NCBI RefSeq assembly: GCF_963677575.1
Contig: NZ_OY782038.1
Span: 3,537,501 to 3,601,500 of the forward strand
Direction of reading: 5' to 3'
DNA length: 64,000 bases
Source: an uncultured Draconibacterium sp.
Lineage (GTDB): Bacteria; Bacteroidota; Bacteroidia; Bacteroidales; Prolixibacteraceae
Below are positions 16,767 to 25,388 of the stretch, one piece after another; within the stretch, counting starts at the first letter, position 1; every line of letters starts with the position of its first letter. A program made the position numbers and the translations under genes. Below the pieces are notes generated by a model. It had not been told where the DNA came from and did no database searches. It saw nothing but the letters and a program-made list of their open reading frames with translations.

Positions 16767-19040
16767 ATGAACCGAACTAAGACTTATGGATTAGGCGGAT
16801 TGCTTATTCTATTAATGGGGATGATCTCGATTTTCGAGGTGAGTGGACAAGATCGATTTGAGCTTTCACTAATTTCGCGTACGAAAGGGAGACGCATTCC
16901 GGAAAAGACATTACAAATCACAAAAACCGATGCGGATATTACCATCGACGGAGTACTTGATGAAGCAGTGTGGCAAACGGCCAATAAAGCGAGCGACTTT
17001 CATCGGCAATACCCAACGGACGATACAACCGCGTTTTCGAAAACCGAAGCCAGCATACTTTATGATGATAATAACCTGTATGTGGGCGTAACCTGTTTCG
17101 ACGAGTTGCCTGGAAATTACATTGTTGAATCGTTGCGAAGGGATTACCGGGAACGAAACAACGACTATTTTATGTTGGTGATAGATCCTTTCGACGACCT
17201 GACAAATGGCTACGCTTTTACCATTACACCTTTGGGTGTACAAATGGAAGGTTTGATTACCGGTGGCGGTGGCGGTTTTATGGCTGTGTCTGATTCGTGG
17301 GACAACGTGTGGTACTCAAAAACAAAAAAAACAGATAAAGGCTGGACCGCTGAAATAAAAATTCCATTTAAATCAATTCGTTACGCTGATGATATCAACA
17401 ACTGGAATGTTCAGTTTGTGCGAAACGATTTGAAAAGAAACGAACGTTCGACCTGGACCACGGTTAAAAGGCAATATCAGCCAACATCGTTAACTTATTC
17501 GGGAGAGCTAAAATGGGACGGTACTCCACCTGAAGCCGGCTCAAACATTAGTATTATTCCTTATGTTTCGGGTTCTGCAACTCAAAAGGATCTTTCGGTA
17601 AATAACAATATTGGCTGGGACTGGAATGCCGGTTTCGATGGTAAAGTAGCGCTTTCAACGTCTTTGAATCTCGACCTCACTTTAAATCCCGATTTTTCAA
17701 CGGTTGAAGTCGATCGCCAGCAAACCAATGTTACCCGTTTCGAGCTGTTCTATCCGGAGCGGCGCCAGTTTTTTATCGAGAACAGCGACCTTTTCAGCGA
17801 TTTTGGTTTTCGCCGGTCGCAGGTGTTTTTCTCACGTCGTATTGGCTTGTCGTCGCCCATGATTTTTGGAGCACGTTTAAGCGGGCAAGTGGGAGATGGT
17901 TTGCGCGTAGGGTTTTTAAATGCCCAAACCAAACATCAGATGAATGATGGGTTTGACGACACGCCGTCTTATAATTATACGGTAGCCTCATTTAAGAAAC
18001 AGGTGTTTGGACGTTCCAATATCTCCGGAATTTTTGCAGCGAAACAGAGTATAAATTTCTCAAAAGATCAGGACGATGGTTATGATTTTGGAACGCAGAA
18101 TGAATACAACCGCGTTTATGGTTTGCAATACAACCTAATGTCGCGCGACGATAAATGGGATGGAAGCTTTTACTATTTCAATTCCGATGATCCAGTGCAC
18201 ACTTCAAAACACTGGGCGCACGGAACCAGTATTCGGTACAATACCCGAAAAATAATGGCATTCTGGACACACGAATATGTAGCCGAAAACTTTAATGCCG
18301 AAATGGGTTTCTTTCCGCGTACCGGCTACTTTACATTTGGCCCTTTTGTACGTTATAATTTTTATCCCGATAGCAAAACCATCAGCACACACGGTCCGAG
18401 TTTCAAGGCGGATTATTTCCTGGACACGAACTGGGAATTTACCGACAAAGAAATGGAGGCAGGTTATAGTATAAACTTTTTGAATTCCAGCCGTATAAAT
18501 GTTGAGTGGCAAAATACTTACGTGAAATTGTTTGATGATTTTGATCCGACATGGCAATTTAAGGACGGAACCGAACCTTTGCCTTCGGGAACTGAATATA
18601 CCTGGAATTCGATTAATACCAGTTATTCATCAAATAGCAGAAGAGATTTCTCATTCGATATCCGGGCTGGCTACGGAGGTTTTTATAATGGTAATGCAAC
18701 AAATATATCGGGAACTTTCCGTTTTCGAGTAAAGCCCATTTTTAGCCTGGCAATGAATTATTCATACAACAAAATTGATTTGCCTGACCCCAACCCAAGC
18801 GGAGATTTTTGGCTGGTGGGACCGAGAATCGATTTGACCTTTACTGAGAAGATTTTCTGGACCAATTTCATTCAGTATAACGAACAAGCTGATAATGTTA
18901 ACATCAATTCGAGGTTACAGTGGCGGTTTGCTCCGGTCTCTGATTTGTTCCTTGTTTACACCGAGAACTTTTTGCCCGATGGAATGGTTTCAAAAAACAG
19001 GGGACTGATCTTAAAAATGTCGTACTGGATTAATCTTTAA
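16767..19040 (+). CDS. DUF5916 outer-membrane protein with CBM9-like domain
   Basis: 757 residues with an N-terminal signal segment ending near VSGQD. Residues about 45-240 resemble a family 9 carbohydrate-binding fold (ADITIDGVLDEAVWQTA, then LYVGVTCFDE). The rest is the DUF5916 region, rich in alternating aromatic/polar strands and ending in an aromatic-containing strand (MSYWINL), typical of an outer-membrane beta-barrel. In Bacteroidota these are common and linked to glycan binding or surface transport, but no substrate is established. A second secreted-protein gene begins 17 bases downstream, forming an operon. Confidence 0.83.
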   Translation: MNRTKTYGLGGLLILLMGMISIFEVSGQDRFELSLISRTKGRRIPEKTLQITKTDADITIDGVLDEAVWQTANKASDFHRQYPTDDTTAFSKTEASILYDDNNLYVGVTCFDELPGNYIVESLRRDYRERNNDYFMLVIDPFDDLTNGYAFTITPLGVQMEGLITGGGGGFMAVSDSWDNVWYSKTKKTDKGWTAEIKIPFKSIRYADDINNWNVQFVRNDLKRNERSTWTTVKRQYQPTSLTYSGELKWDGTPPEAGSNISIIPYVSGSATQKDLSVNNNIGWDWNAGFDGKVALSTSLNLDLTLNPDFSTVEVDRQQTNVTRFELFYPERRQFFIENSDLFSDFGFRRSQVFFSRRIGLSSPMIFGARLSGQVGDGLRVGFLNAQTKHQMNDGFDDTPSYNYTVASFKKQVFGRSNISGIFAAKQSINFSKDQDDGYDFGTQNEYNRVYGLQYNLMSRDDKWDGSFYYFNSDDPVHTSKHWAHGTSIRYNTRKIMAFWTHEYVAENFNAEMGFFPRTGYFTFGPFVRYNFYPDSKTISTHGPSFKADYFLDTNWEFTDKEMEAGYSINFLNSSRINVEWQNTYVKLFDDFDPTWQFKDGTEPLPSGTEYTWNSINTSYSSNSRRDFSFDIRAGYGGFYNGNATNISGTFRFRVKPIFSLAMNYSYNKIDLPDPNPSGDFWLVGPRIDLTFTEKIFWTNFIQYNEQADNVNINSRLQWRFAPVSDLFLVYTENFLPDGMVSKNRGLILKMSYWINL

Positions 19041-19057
19041 TAAAAAGCTTTACTAAA

Positions 19058-19885
19058 ATGAAAAATATACAATCAACAAGTTTCGCCAAGTTTACCTATT
19101 TTATTTCAGCGATTGTTTTCTGCAGCGTATTTGTTTTTGCATCGGCGCCGGTAAAGGCCGCTGATCCGGTTTATATGGTGGTGGAATACATTAAAGTGAA
19201 ACCTGAGGATCACCAGAAATACCTTGAGGTGGAGCAAAAGATTTGGAAACCCATGCACCAGGAAAGAATAAACCAGGGGATAATTGCGAGTTGGACCTTG
19301 TATGCGGTTGAATTTACCGGTTCGGCAGATAATTACAACTATGTGGCCATTACCACCTACAACGATCCGGAAACACTGGAAAATCCGTGGAATGCTGAAA
19401 TTCCGGCGAAGGTTCATCGTAATATGAGTTTGAGCGAAATGATGGACCGCACCAACAAAGCACGCGAAATTGTTCGGTCGGAGTTGTATAACAGTATTGT
19501 GGCCATTCCGGCCATTCCGTTTGAAGATCCGGCGCACTACATTCAAGTGAATTATATGAAGGTGGAGCCCGGAAAAGGTTCGGAATACGAAGCGTTGGAG
19601 AAGGATGTTTGGATGCCGATTCACGAGGAATCGATACGCTCGGGGAGAACCGTTGGCTGGGGACTTTGGGAGGCAATGTTTCCGCGTGGTGCCAGCCGGC
19701 CATACCAGTATATTACCATGAATACTTTTTCGGATTATTCTTATGTATTCGAACTCAGTTTTTCAGATGCATTTCACGCCATTCATCCTGAAATGGATTT
19801 TAGTGAGACAACGAAAAAAACACGCGAAGCCCGAATTATAGAACGCGTTGAATTGTGGGATTTAATTGATTATGTGGTAAAATAG
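19058..19885 (+). CDS. Secreted protein with two repeated alpha/beta modules
   Basis: 275 residues with a signal peptide (about residues 1-34, ending APVKA). The mature part is an internal duplication: module one starts YMVVEYIKVKPEDHQKYLEVE and carries IWKPMHQERI; module two starts YIQVNYMKVEPGKGSEYEAL and carries VWMPIHEESI. Strand-helix-strand layout and size suggest a ferredoxin-like dimeric alpha/beta barrel (NIPSNAP/EthD-like), with the two halves forming the barrel within one chain; this is inference. It shares a transcript with the DUF5916 gene. Confidence 0.75.
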   Translation: MKNIQSTSFAKFTYFISAIVFCSVFVFASAPVKAADPVYMVVEYIKVKPEDHQKYLEVEQKIWKPMHQERINQGIIASWTLYAVEFTGSADNYNYVAITTYNDPETLENPWNAEIPAKVHRNMSLSEMMDRTNKAREIVRSELYNSIVAIPAIPFEDPAHYIQVNYMKVEPGKGSEYEALEKDVWMPIHEESIRSGRTVGWGLWEAMFPRGASRPYQYITMNTFSDYSYVFELSFSDAFHAIHPEMDFSETTKKTREARIIERVELWDLIDYVVK

Positions 19886-19894
19886 CAATTGGTA

Positions 19895-20692
19895 TTATTT
19901 GCCCAATTTTAGTATTCGTATCGCACCTCTGACAACAATCAGAAATACGATTGAGCCAATAATTAAATCGGGATATTTCGATTGTGTTACTAAAACTAAA
20001 ATACCGGCTAAAATCACACCGCTGTTAATAATCACATCGTTCGAGGTGAAAATCATGCTGGCTTTCATGTGGGCTTCTTTGCTTTTTGATTTTTGGAGCT
20101 GCAGTAAACAAATGGCGTTGGCAATAAGCGCCAAAATAGAAATGCCGATCATTATGCGATAATCGGGCATGTCTTCAAATTCAATAAAGCGCCTCACCAC
20201 TTCAATAATACCCAATAAAGCAAGTGTAAGCTGAAAGTAACCACTCAAGCGTGCCACTTTCTTTTTTCTCAGTACCGTTGAGCCGACGGCCCAAAGGCTG
20301 AGTCCGTAAACAAACGAATCGGCAAGCATATCCAGTGAGTCGGCTACCAATCCCATCGATCGGGAAATCAATCCGGAGGTCATTTCAATAATGAAAAAGC
20401 CAAAGTTGATTAAAAGTACCGACCAAAGTAATTTCGATTGTACATTTGAATCTTCCGTTACAAACTCGTTTTCATCAACTTCGTTGGTAAACGAAAGTTT
20501 AGCGCCAAAATTCAGTGATTCCAGTCGCGACAGAATTTCCTCATTTTCTTCATAGTGAAAAACAGTCAGGTTGCGGTTTTCAATATCAAACTCCAGTTTT
20601 CTTATGGCTTGAATCTCATCCAGTCTCATCCGAATCATATTTTCTTCGGAAGGACAGTCCATTTTTGCGATATGGTATTCTGATTTAAACAT
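19895..20692 (-). CDS. Cation diffusion facilitator with N-terminal HMA-like domain
   Basis: 265 residues from the ATG at 20692; an upstream ATG at 20749 adds 19 basic residues that do not belong to the family. Residues 1-70 look like a heavy-metal-associated domain with MDCPSEE, having one Cys where copper chaperones have two. Then come five to six membrane segments of the CDF type. The first metal site resembles the family (ADSLDMLAD, Asp-x3-Asp), but the second (FTSNDVIINSG) has no His four residues before its Asp. It probably exports a divalent metal; which one is unclear. Convergent with the preceding secreted-protein gene, nine bases away. Confidence 0.78.
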   Translation of the reverse strand: MFKSEYHIAKMDCPSEENMIRMRLDEIQAIRKLEFDIENRNLTVFHYEENEEILSRLESLNFGAKLSFTNEVDENEFVTEDSNVQSKLLWSVLLINFGFFIIEMTSGLISRSMGLVADSLDMLADSFVYGLSLWAVGSTVLRKKKVARLSGYFQLTLALLGIIEVVRRFIEFEDMPDYRIMIGISILALIANAICLLQLQKSKSKEAHMKASMIFTSNDVIINSGVILAGILVLVTQSKYPDLIIGSIVFLIVVRGAIRILKLGK

Positions 20693-20900
20693 GACGCGTT
20701 GAACAGTTTTTCGTTTAACTAAGTAACAAATTAAAGTGTAATTGTTCAAAGTGGAGTTGGTTTTGGGAAAATTTCGAGTAGCGAAATTACTAGCATATTT
20801 TACTTCATTTGTAGCTTCTCTTACTGGTTGACTAATACAATGACTTTAATTAACAATATTTAGTTATTATCTTTTGTATTATATTAAATATTAATGGTTA

Positions 20901-22328
20901 ATGTTTTGTATTTTAGGAGAAAATCAATTGAAAATAAACTTTGATGTTATGCCTAAACTAAAAGAGATTGTCTGTTTGTTTGAAATGATGGTGGATGATA
21001 AAGCCGAAGCTTTAGATAGCGAAAGTGCCGAAATTGAACTTTTTAAGAACAATGGCATCGGATATAGTCAATTTAATGAAATTATACTGCTACTAGGATT
21101 TAAACGAGTTTCAGACAAGTTTTTCCAATTTATAGTAGATGGTAAAATTGAATATGATCCAACATCTTCAATAAGCTCTGTAGAACAACTTGAAAATGGG
21201 ATTAATCATTTCATTATTTTGGCATTACTATTTTATGGCAATTTGAGGTCTGCATACGAGGAGCTTTCAAGCGACAATGAAAAATTATATGAGAAAATAT
21301 TTGAAAGTTTACCGAACGAAATATCTGATTTTAAGAATAGACACAATCAAATTCGTACTATAACCCCGATCCCAGCTGATAAAACGTATTTTTTGGGTTA
21401 TCTAATCGAAAGTGAAATAAGGAAAAAGTTGGAAGAAGATCCTACAGATGAAAAAACATTAGCGTTAGAAAAAGAGAGAAGGAGCTATGTTGAGATTGCT
21501 AAAAGCAATCAAATAGCATATTTAGCTTCTGATCATTTGGATGTCTATGTTGCGACCTCAATGAGAGCAGAACACGACTTTTTGTTTGTTAATAAAACAA
21601 TTAATGACATTTTTGAGGATGAAAGACTAAAAGAACTAAAGCTAAGATATTTTGATCCTACTCAGGCCTACTGTAATAATCGTATAGATAAAGGGCTTTC
21701 TGAAGCCTTAATGTTAAAAACAGCATTGTGTACATTATATCTCGCTCAGGAATCGGAGACATTAGGAAAGGATTCCGAGTTGGCATCTACTTTAGCACAA
21801 GGGAAAGCCGTAATTGCTTATGTCCCTATTGGTGATAAAAATTTTGTGGATGATTTAATTTTAAGGTTGTCTAAGAATTATCCAGATAAGACCGTAAAAG
21901 AAATAATTCTTGAACAATTAAAGGTTTTTAAACCTTCTTTAGTATGGGAAAGTGATACTGTACGTGCATGGTTGAATGACCATGAAGCTGTTGATGAATT
22001 GGAAATGAAAGAACTATTGTATAAATTAGCGACTGTATACTATGATAAAAGAGCCAATACATTAAAAGAAAATCATCCACTCGGTATACAAGTTAATTTA
22101 AATTCAGGTGTTGCTAATGGTGTTCTTGTTGTTAGGACCATTGAAGATTGTATTAATTTAATCAGAAATGTTGTACTTAATGAAATGGAATTTACAATTG
22201 AAAGAAACCATAAAGAAGAAGAAGGTTATATTTACCTCCGAGAAGAGATTTCTAATTGTATTTTTCGTCTAAAAACTGGCAATACCTTGTTAACTAATAC
22301 GTTTTGGAATTTTTATACCAAAGACTAA
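20901..22328 (+). CDS. Protein with deoxyribosyltransferase/TIR-like core; candidate defence effector
   Basis: 475 residues, AT-rich and unlike its neighbours in base composition. Three parts can be seen: a helical N-terminal region (about 1-200); a Rossmann-like core (about 211-310) with DVYVATSMR, RYFDPTQ, RIDKGLSEALMLK and KDSELASTLAQGKAVIAYVP; and a C-terminal domain (about 315-475) with NHPLGIQVNL and NTFWNFYTKD. The E-L-A-x4-GKxVI pattern, with Glu293, is that of nucleoside 2-deoxyribosyltransferases and related TIR/SLOG-like nucleotide-cleaving folds, so base or NAD cleavage is possible. No signal peptide or membrane segment. An ATG at 20949 is an alternative start. A 53-residue gene follows 11 bases later. 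Confidence 0.75.
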   Translation: MFCILGENQLKINFDVMPKLKEIVCLFEMMVDDKAEALDSESAEIELFKNNGIGYSQFNEIILLLGFKRVSDKFFQFIVDGKIEYDPTSSISSVEQLENGINHFIILALLFYGNLRSAYEELSSDNEKLYEKIFESLPNEISDFKNRHNQIRTITPIPADKTYFLGYLIESEIRKKLEEDPTDEKTLALEKERRSYVEIAKSNQIAYLASDHLDVYVATSMRAEHDFLFVNKTINDIFEDERLKELKLRYFDPTQAYCNNRIDKGLSEALMLKTALCTLYLAQESETLGKDSELASTLAQGKAVIAYVPIGDKNFVDDLILRLSKNYPDKTVKEIILEQLKVFKPSLVWESDTVRAWLNDHEAVDELEMKELLYKLATVYYDKRANTLKENHPLGIQVNLNSGVANGVLVVRTIEDCINLIRNVVLNEMEFTIERNHKEEEGYIYLREEISNCIFRLKTGNTLLTNTFWNFYTKD

Positions 22329-22339
22329 ATATAATCAAT

Positions 22340-22501
22340 ATGACACAAAGAAATGAAAGAAGCTATCCGACTAAAACATCTTTTTTAAGAGAGGCTTCCA
22401 AAGAAAGTTACCGTGGAGTTAATAACGCTTATGATTTGAATAGGACAGGTCATTATTGCGGTAGTAAGACAAGTCCTTCGAGAACTGCAAAGCGGTCATA
22501 A
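22340..22501 (+). CDS. 53-residue basic protein beside the TIR-like gene
   Basis: A small, Arg/Lys-rich protein (YPTKTSFLREASKE, then GVNNAYDLNRTGHYCGSKT) with no signal peptide or membrane segment. It starts 11 bases after the stop of the larger gene, has the same AT-rich composition and ends before a good terminator, so the two appear to form one transcript. The ATG at 22340 is used; a frame extension to 22304 overlaps the upstream gene. I do not recognise it; it may be a regulator, inhibitor or nucleic-acid-binding partner. Confidence 0.6.
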   Translation: MTQRNERSYPTKTSFLREASKESYRGVNNAYDLNRTGHYCGSKTSPSRTAKRS

Positions 22502-22527
22502 GTTTTATTTTCAAAGTATATTAATCC

Positions 22528-22552
22528 AAGCCTACTACGTGTAGGCTTTTTT
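22528..22552 (+). terminator. Terminator of the TIR-like gene pair
   Basis: AAGCCTAC/GTAGGCTT stem around a TACGT loop, followed by a T-run on the plus strand. Confidence 0.85.
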
Positions 22553-22581
22553 ATTGTCAATTTTTTTTTGTGATCCTAAAA

Positions 22582-22612
22582 TAAAAAAGCCGATAGAAAC
22601 TCTATCGGCTTT
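22582..22612 (-). terminator. Terminator of tRNA-fMet
   Basis: Perfect 12-bp stem AAAGCCGATAGA/TCTATCGGCTTT with a 3-base loop; on the minus strand it is followed by a T-run and lies just past the tRNA 3' end. Confidence 0.85.
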
Positions 22613-22617
22613 AAAAG

Positions 22618-22690
<73 letters not shown>

Positions 22691-22786
22691 ATATATCTTT
22701 ATTTCTTTTGAAATGTCTTCGTGAACGCGGGTGCAAATATAATACCTTTTTTAAAACTGCAACATCTGTCAAATAAATTGAATAAA

Positions 22787-22812
22787 AAAGGACGGTACAC
22801 GTACCGTCCTTT
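22787..22812 (-). terminator. Terminator of metK
   Basis: Perfect 12-bp stem AAAGGACGGTAC/GTACCGTCCTTT with a 2-base spacer, followed by a T-run on the minus strand. Confidence 0.85.
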
Positions 22813-22874
22813 AGGCGTATATTAATACAACCCCTCGGAATTCAGGGTGTGAAATGATGTTTATTTCACTGCCC

Positions 22875-24128
22875 TTATAGTCCGAAAGTTTCTTTAATCT
22901 GGTCAACAAAATCGAGCTTTTCCCAGGTAAATAGTTCCAGTTCTTTGGTAACTTTTCCGCTGTATGGTGACTCGAAAGTTTTTGTAATTGTTCTAGGTTC
23001 GCGACCCATGTGCCCGTATGCAGCCGAATTCTGGTAAATTGGGTTACGTAATTTCAATCGCTCTTCAATCGCTGCCGGGCGAAGATCGAAAATAGCTTTT
23101 ACTTTTTCCGCAATTTCTCCGTCGGTTAAATTTACATTCGAACGACCGTAGGTATTTACAAAAACACCCACTGGTTGAGCAACACCAATGGCATAAGCCA
23201 GTTGCACCAAAACTTCGTCGGCAACGCCAGCTGCTACCAGGTTTTTGGCAATGTGGCGCGATGCATAAGCTGCCGACCGGTCAACTTTCGATGGATCTTT
23301 ACCCGAGAAAGCACCACCACCGTGGGCTCCGCGGCCGCCATATGTATCAACAATAATTTTTCGTCCGGTTAATCCGGTATCTCCGTGTGGCCCACCGATA
23401 ACAAATTTACCCGTTGGATTTACGTGGTAAATAATGTCGTCGCCAAACAAAGCCTGCACATCTTCCGACAATTGTGTTTTTACGCGCGGAATGAGAATAT
23501 TGATGACATCCTCCTTAATTTTTGCCAGCATTGGCTCGTCGGCATCAAACTCGTCGTGTTGTGTCGATACCACAATCGTATGCACTTTAACCGGCTCGTT
23601 CGAGTCGTTATACTCAACAGTTACCTGCGATTTTGAGTCCGGGCGCAGATAAGTCATCACTTTTTCTTCGCGACGAATCACCGCCAACTCCTGCAAAATT
23701 TTGTGCGACAGGTCGAGTGTTAATGGCATATAATTCTCGGTGTCTTTACAGGCGTAGCCAAACATCATTCCCTGGTCACCCGCACCCTGCTCGGTTTTTT
23801 CTTCACGGTCAATACCGCGGTTAATGTCATCACTCTGTTCGTGAATGGCAGTTAATACGCCACACGAATCGCCATCAAAACGGTATGCCGCTTTAGTGTA
23901 ACCAATCTGGTTAATTACGTTTCTTGTAATTTCCTGCACATCAACATAAGCCTGCGATTTTACCTCGCCGGCAACTACAACCTGCCCAGTTGTTACCAAT
24001 GTTTCAATGGCCACTTTCGAGTTGGCATCAAAAGCCAAAATCTGGTCGAGTAGTGCGTCTGAAATCTGGTCGGCTACCTTGTCCGGGTGCCCTTCCGATA
24101 CTGATTCGCTTGTAAATAAATAATTCAT
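22875..24128 (-). CDS. metK: S-adenosylmethionine synthase
   Basis: Makes SAM from methionine and ATP. 417 residues, full length. Visible: SESVSEGHPDKVADQISDA at the N-terminus, GDQGMMFGYA, the GGPHGDTGLTGRKIIVDTYGG loop region and GGGAFSGKDPSKVDRSAAY with the phosphate-binding lysines. Its own promoter, a SAM-II-type aptamer in the leader and a strong terminator make it a self-contained, SAM-regulated unit. Confidence 0.98.
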   Translation of the reverse strand: MNYLFTSESVSEGHPDKVADQISDALLDQILAFDANSKVAIETLVTTGQVVVAGEVKSQAYVDVQEITRNVINQIGYTKAAYRFDGDSCGVLTAIHEQSDDINRGIDREEKTEQGAGDQGMMFGYACKDTENYMPLTLDLSHKILQELAVIRREEKVMTYLRPDSKSQVTVEYNDSNEPVKVHTIVVSTQHDEFDADEPMLAKIKEDVINILIPRVKTQLSEDVQALFGDDIIYHVNPTGKFVIGGPHGDTGLTGRKIIVDTYGGRGAHGGGAFSGKDPSKVDRSAAYASRHIAKNLVAAGVADEVLVQLAYAIGVAQPVGVFVNTYGRSNVNLTDGEIAEKVKAIFDLRPAAIEERLKLRNPIYQNSAAYGHMGREPRTITKTFESPYSGKVTKELELFTWEKLDFVDQIKETFGL

Positions 24129-24229
24129 AATCCCTTCATTTTAACGGCAATTCTGTTTTCTGCTTTACAATAGTATTGCCTGAGTTAATAAATAGCTATG
24201 GGATGGTGATTGAAATCAAATGAAACAAA

Positions 24230-24292
24230 GCACGATTGCTTTAGCATTTTTTTTCCTGTGGTTGCAATCAATCTCAAATCTTTCCACGTAGC
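24230..24292 (-). promoter_or_regulatory. SAM-II-type riboswitch upstream of metK
   Basis: Read on the minus strand: P1 stem GTGG (24287-24284) with CCAC (24261-24258); loop 1 contains GATTTGAGATTG and ATTGCAA; after P1 comes an A-rich stretch, then GCTAAAG and CAATC (24238-24234). The GATTG at 24273-24269 pairs with that CAATC to make the pseudoknot P2. The invariant ATTGCAA and GCTAAA, and the order P1-loop-P1'-A-rich-GCTAAA-P2', are those of the SAM-II aptamer, with P2 differing from the reference by paired changes. The aptamer begins almost at the predicted transcription start. About 105 bases separate it from the start codon, more than is usual. Confidence 0.72.
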
Positions 24293-24297
24293 AAGAA

Positions 24298-24305
24298 CAA
24301 ATGTA
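24298..24305 (-). promoter_or_regulatory. -7 element of the metK promoter
   Basis: Reads TACATTTG on the minus strand, an exact TAnnTTTG. The start point would fall near 24291, just before the first riboswitch stem. Confidence 0.6.
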
Positions 24306-24369
24306 CTAGGTTTATTTTGAATAAAAAAGCACTTGTTTAAAATTGTTCTTAATAAGACATGTTGGCGAA

Positions 24370-25377
24370 TTAACCCATCAGAATAAAATCCTTGCCCTCG
24401 CAATAATTTCTTTGTTTTAGGAATTCTCTGATTTTTTGTCCGGCACCGGTATTGGTTACCATCGACACAATAAAAAGCTGCCCGGATTGGGGAAGGTCTT
24501 TGTAAAACAAGGCATCGGGTTTTGTTTTTTTGATGTCGATAAAACCTTCAATTTGCAGTCCTTGTTCTTGAAGGAAAGCGCTCCGTTGTCGGGTTTTGCG
24601 GCCGGCTCCCCATATCCAGATGTTCGGGTGAAACGGATTGTGTTGCTCCGACCACTGTTTAAAATAAAAGGCTTTGGTTTGAAAAAAGGCTTCGGCGGAA
24701 TAACGTTGGTCGGTACGGGTTAAGCGCGTTGAGTAGTCGTGCCACTCCAGCAGTTTTTCCGGCAATTTAGCCATTCTGGCTCCGTGGCTTAGGTAGCGCA
24801 GTTGCATTTCGTAGTCTTCAGGGAAATTGCCGTCGTGGCAGCCGCCGTATTTTTCGTAGATCTCCCGCCGAAAAAAGATTGTCGGATTAATCACAGGAAT
24901 CTCAATAAACTGTTTCAGCTCAATTTCTTCAGGCGTATGAAACGAGTTCGCCCAATCAACAAATCGCCGGAATCCTTTATTCTCGACAATGTGTGGAACG
25001 TATTCAACTTTGCTACCAACAAAGTCGATTGATGGATTATTCTCGAGGTAGTTGTATTGTTTTTGTAATTTTTCGGGGTGGGCCACATCATCGGCATCCA
25101 TGCGAGAAATGAACCGGCCACGGGCATTTTTTAATCCGCAGTTCATGGCGTTGGCTACACCAGCTTTGTTTTCGTTTAATATGTGAATGCGCCGATCAGT
25201 TTTGGCCAGTGTTTTGGCAATTTGCAGACTTGCATCAGTGGAGTTGTTATTGATCAGCAGTAATTCAAAATCCCGACGAGTTTGATTCAGAATGCTTTTT
25301 ATAGCCGCTTTTAATGTTTCTTCAGCATTAAAAAAAGGGAGTACAACTGAAAGCTCAGGTTTTGTCTCACTACTCAT
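24370..25377 (-). CDS. Family 2 glycosyltransferase
   Basis: 335 residues with a GT-A fold at the N-terminus: ELSVVLPFFNAEETL, ELLLINNNSTD and the metal-binding RMDADD. An extra C-terminal domain (from about residue 245, HPNIWIWGAGRKTRQR) has a Rossmann-like GAG motif that is often fused to this transferase subgroup. It would move a sugar from a nucleotide donor to an unknown acceptor, probably a surface glycan. No membrane segment is evident. It lies 11 bases downstream of gldA in the same direction. Confidence 0.88.
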   Translation of the reverse strand: MSSETKPELSVVLPFFNAEETLKAAIKSILNQTRRDFELLLINNNSTDASLQIAKTLAKTDRRIHILNENKAGVANAMNCGLKNARGRFISRMDADDVAHPEKLQKQYNYLENNPSIDFVGSKVEYVPHIVENKGFRRFVDWANSFHTPEEIELKQFIEIPVINPTIFFRREIYEKYGGCHDGNFPEDYEMQLRYLSHGARMAKLPEKLLEWHDYSTRLTRTDQRYSAEAFFQTKAFYFKQWSEQHNPFHPNIWIWGAGRKTRQRSAFLQEQGLQIEGFIDIKKTKPDALFYKDLPQSGQLFIVSMVTNTGAGQKIREFLKQRNYCEGKDFILMG

Positions 25378-25388
25378 TATTGCAATTC

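Noticed and set aside
20750..20900. Copy of the tRNA-fMet 3' end as the far attachment site of an island
   Set aside because: I looked for the last 15-20 bases of the tRNA in the left flank of the TIR-like gene and found no convincing match.
24185..24403. 72-residue open frame upstream of metK
   Set aside because: It covers the riboswitch leader and has no family resemblance; the RNA structure explains the region better.
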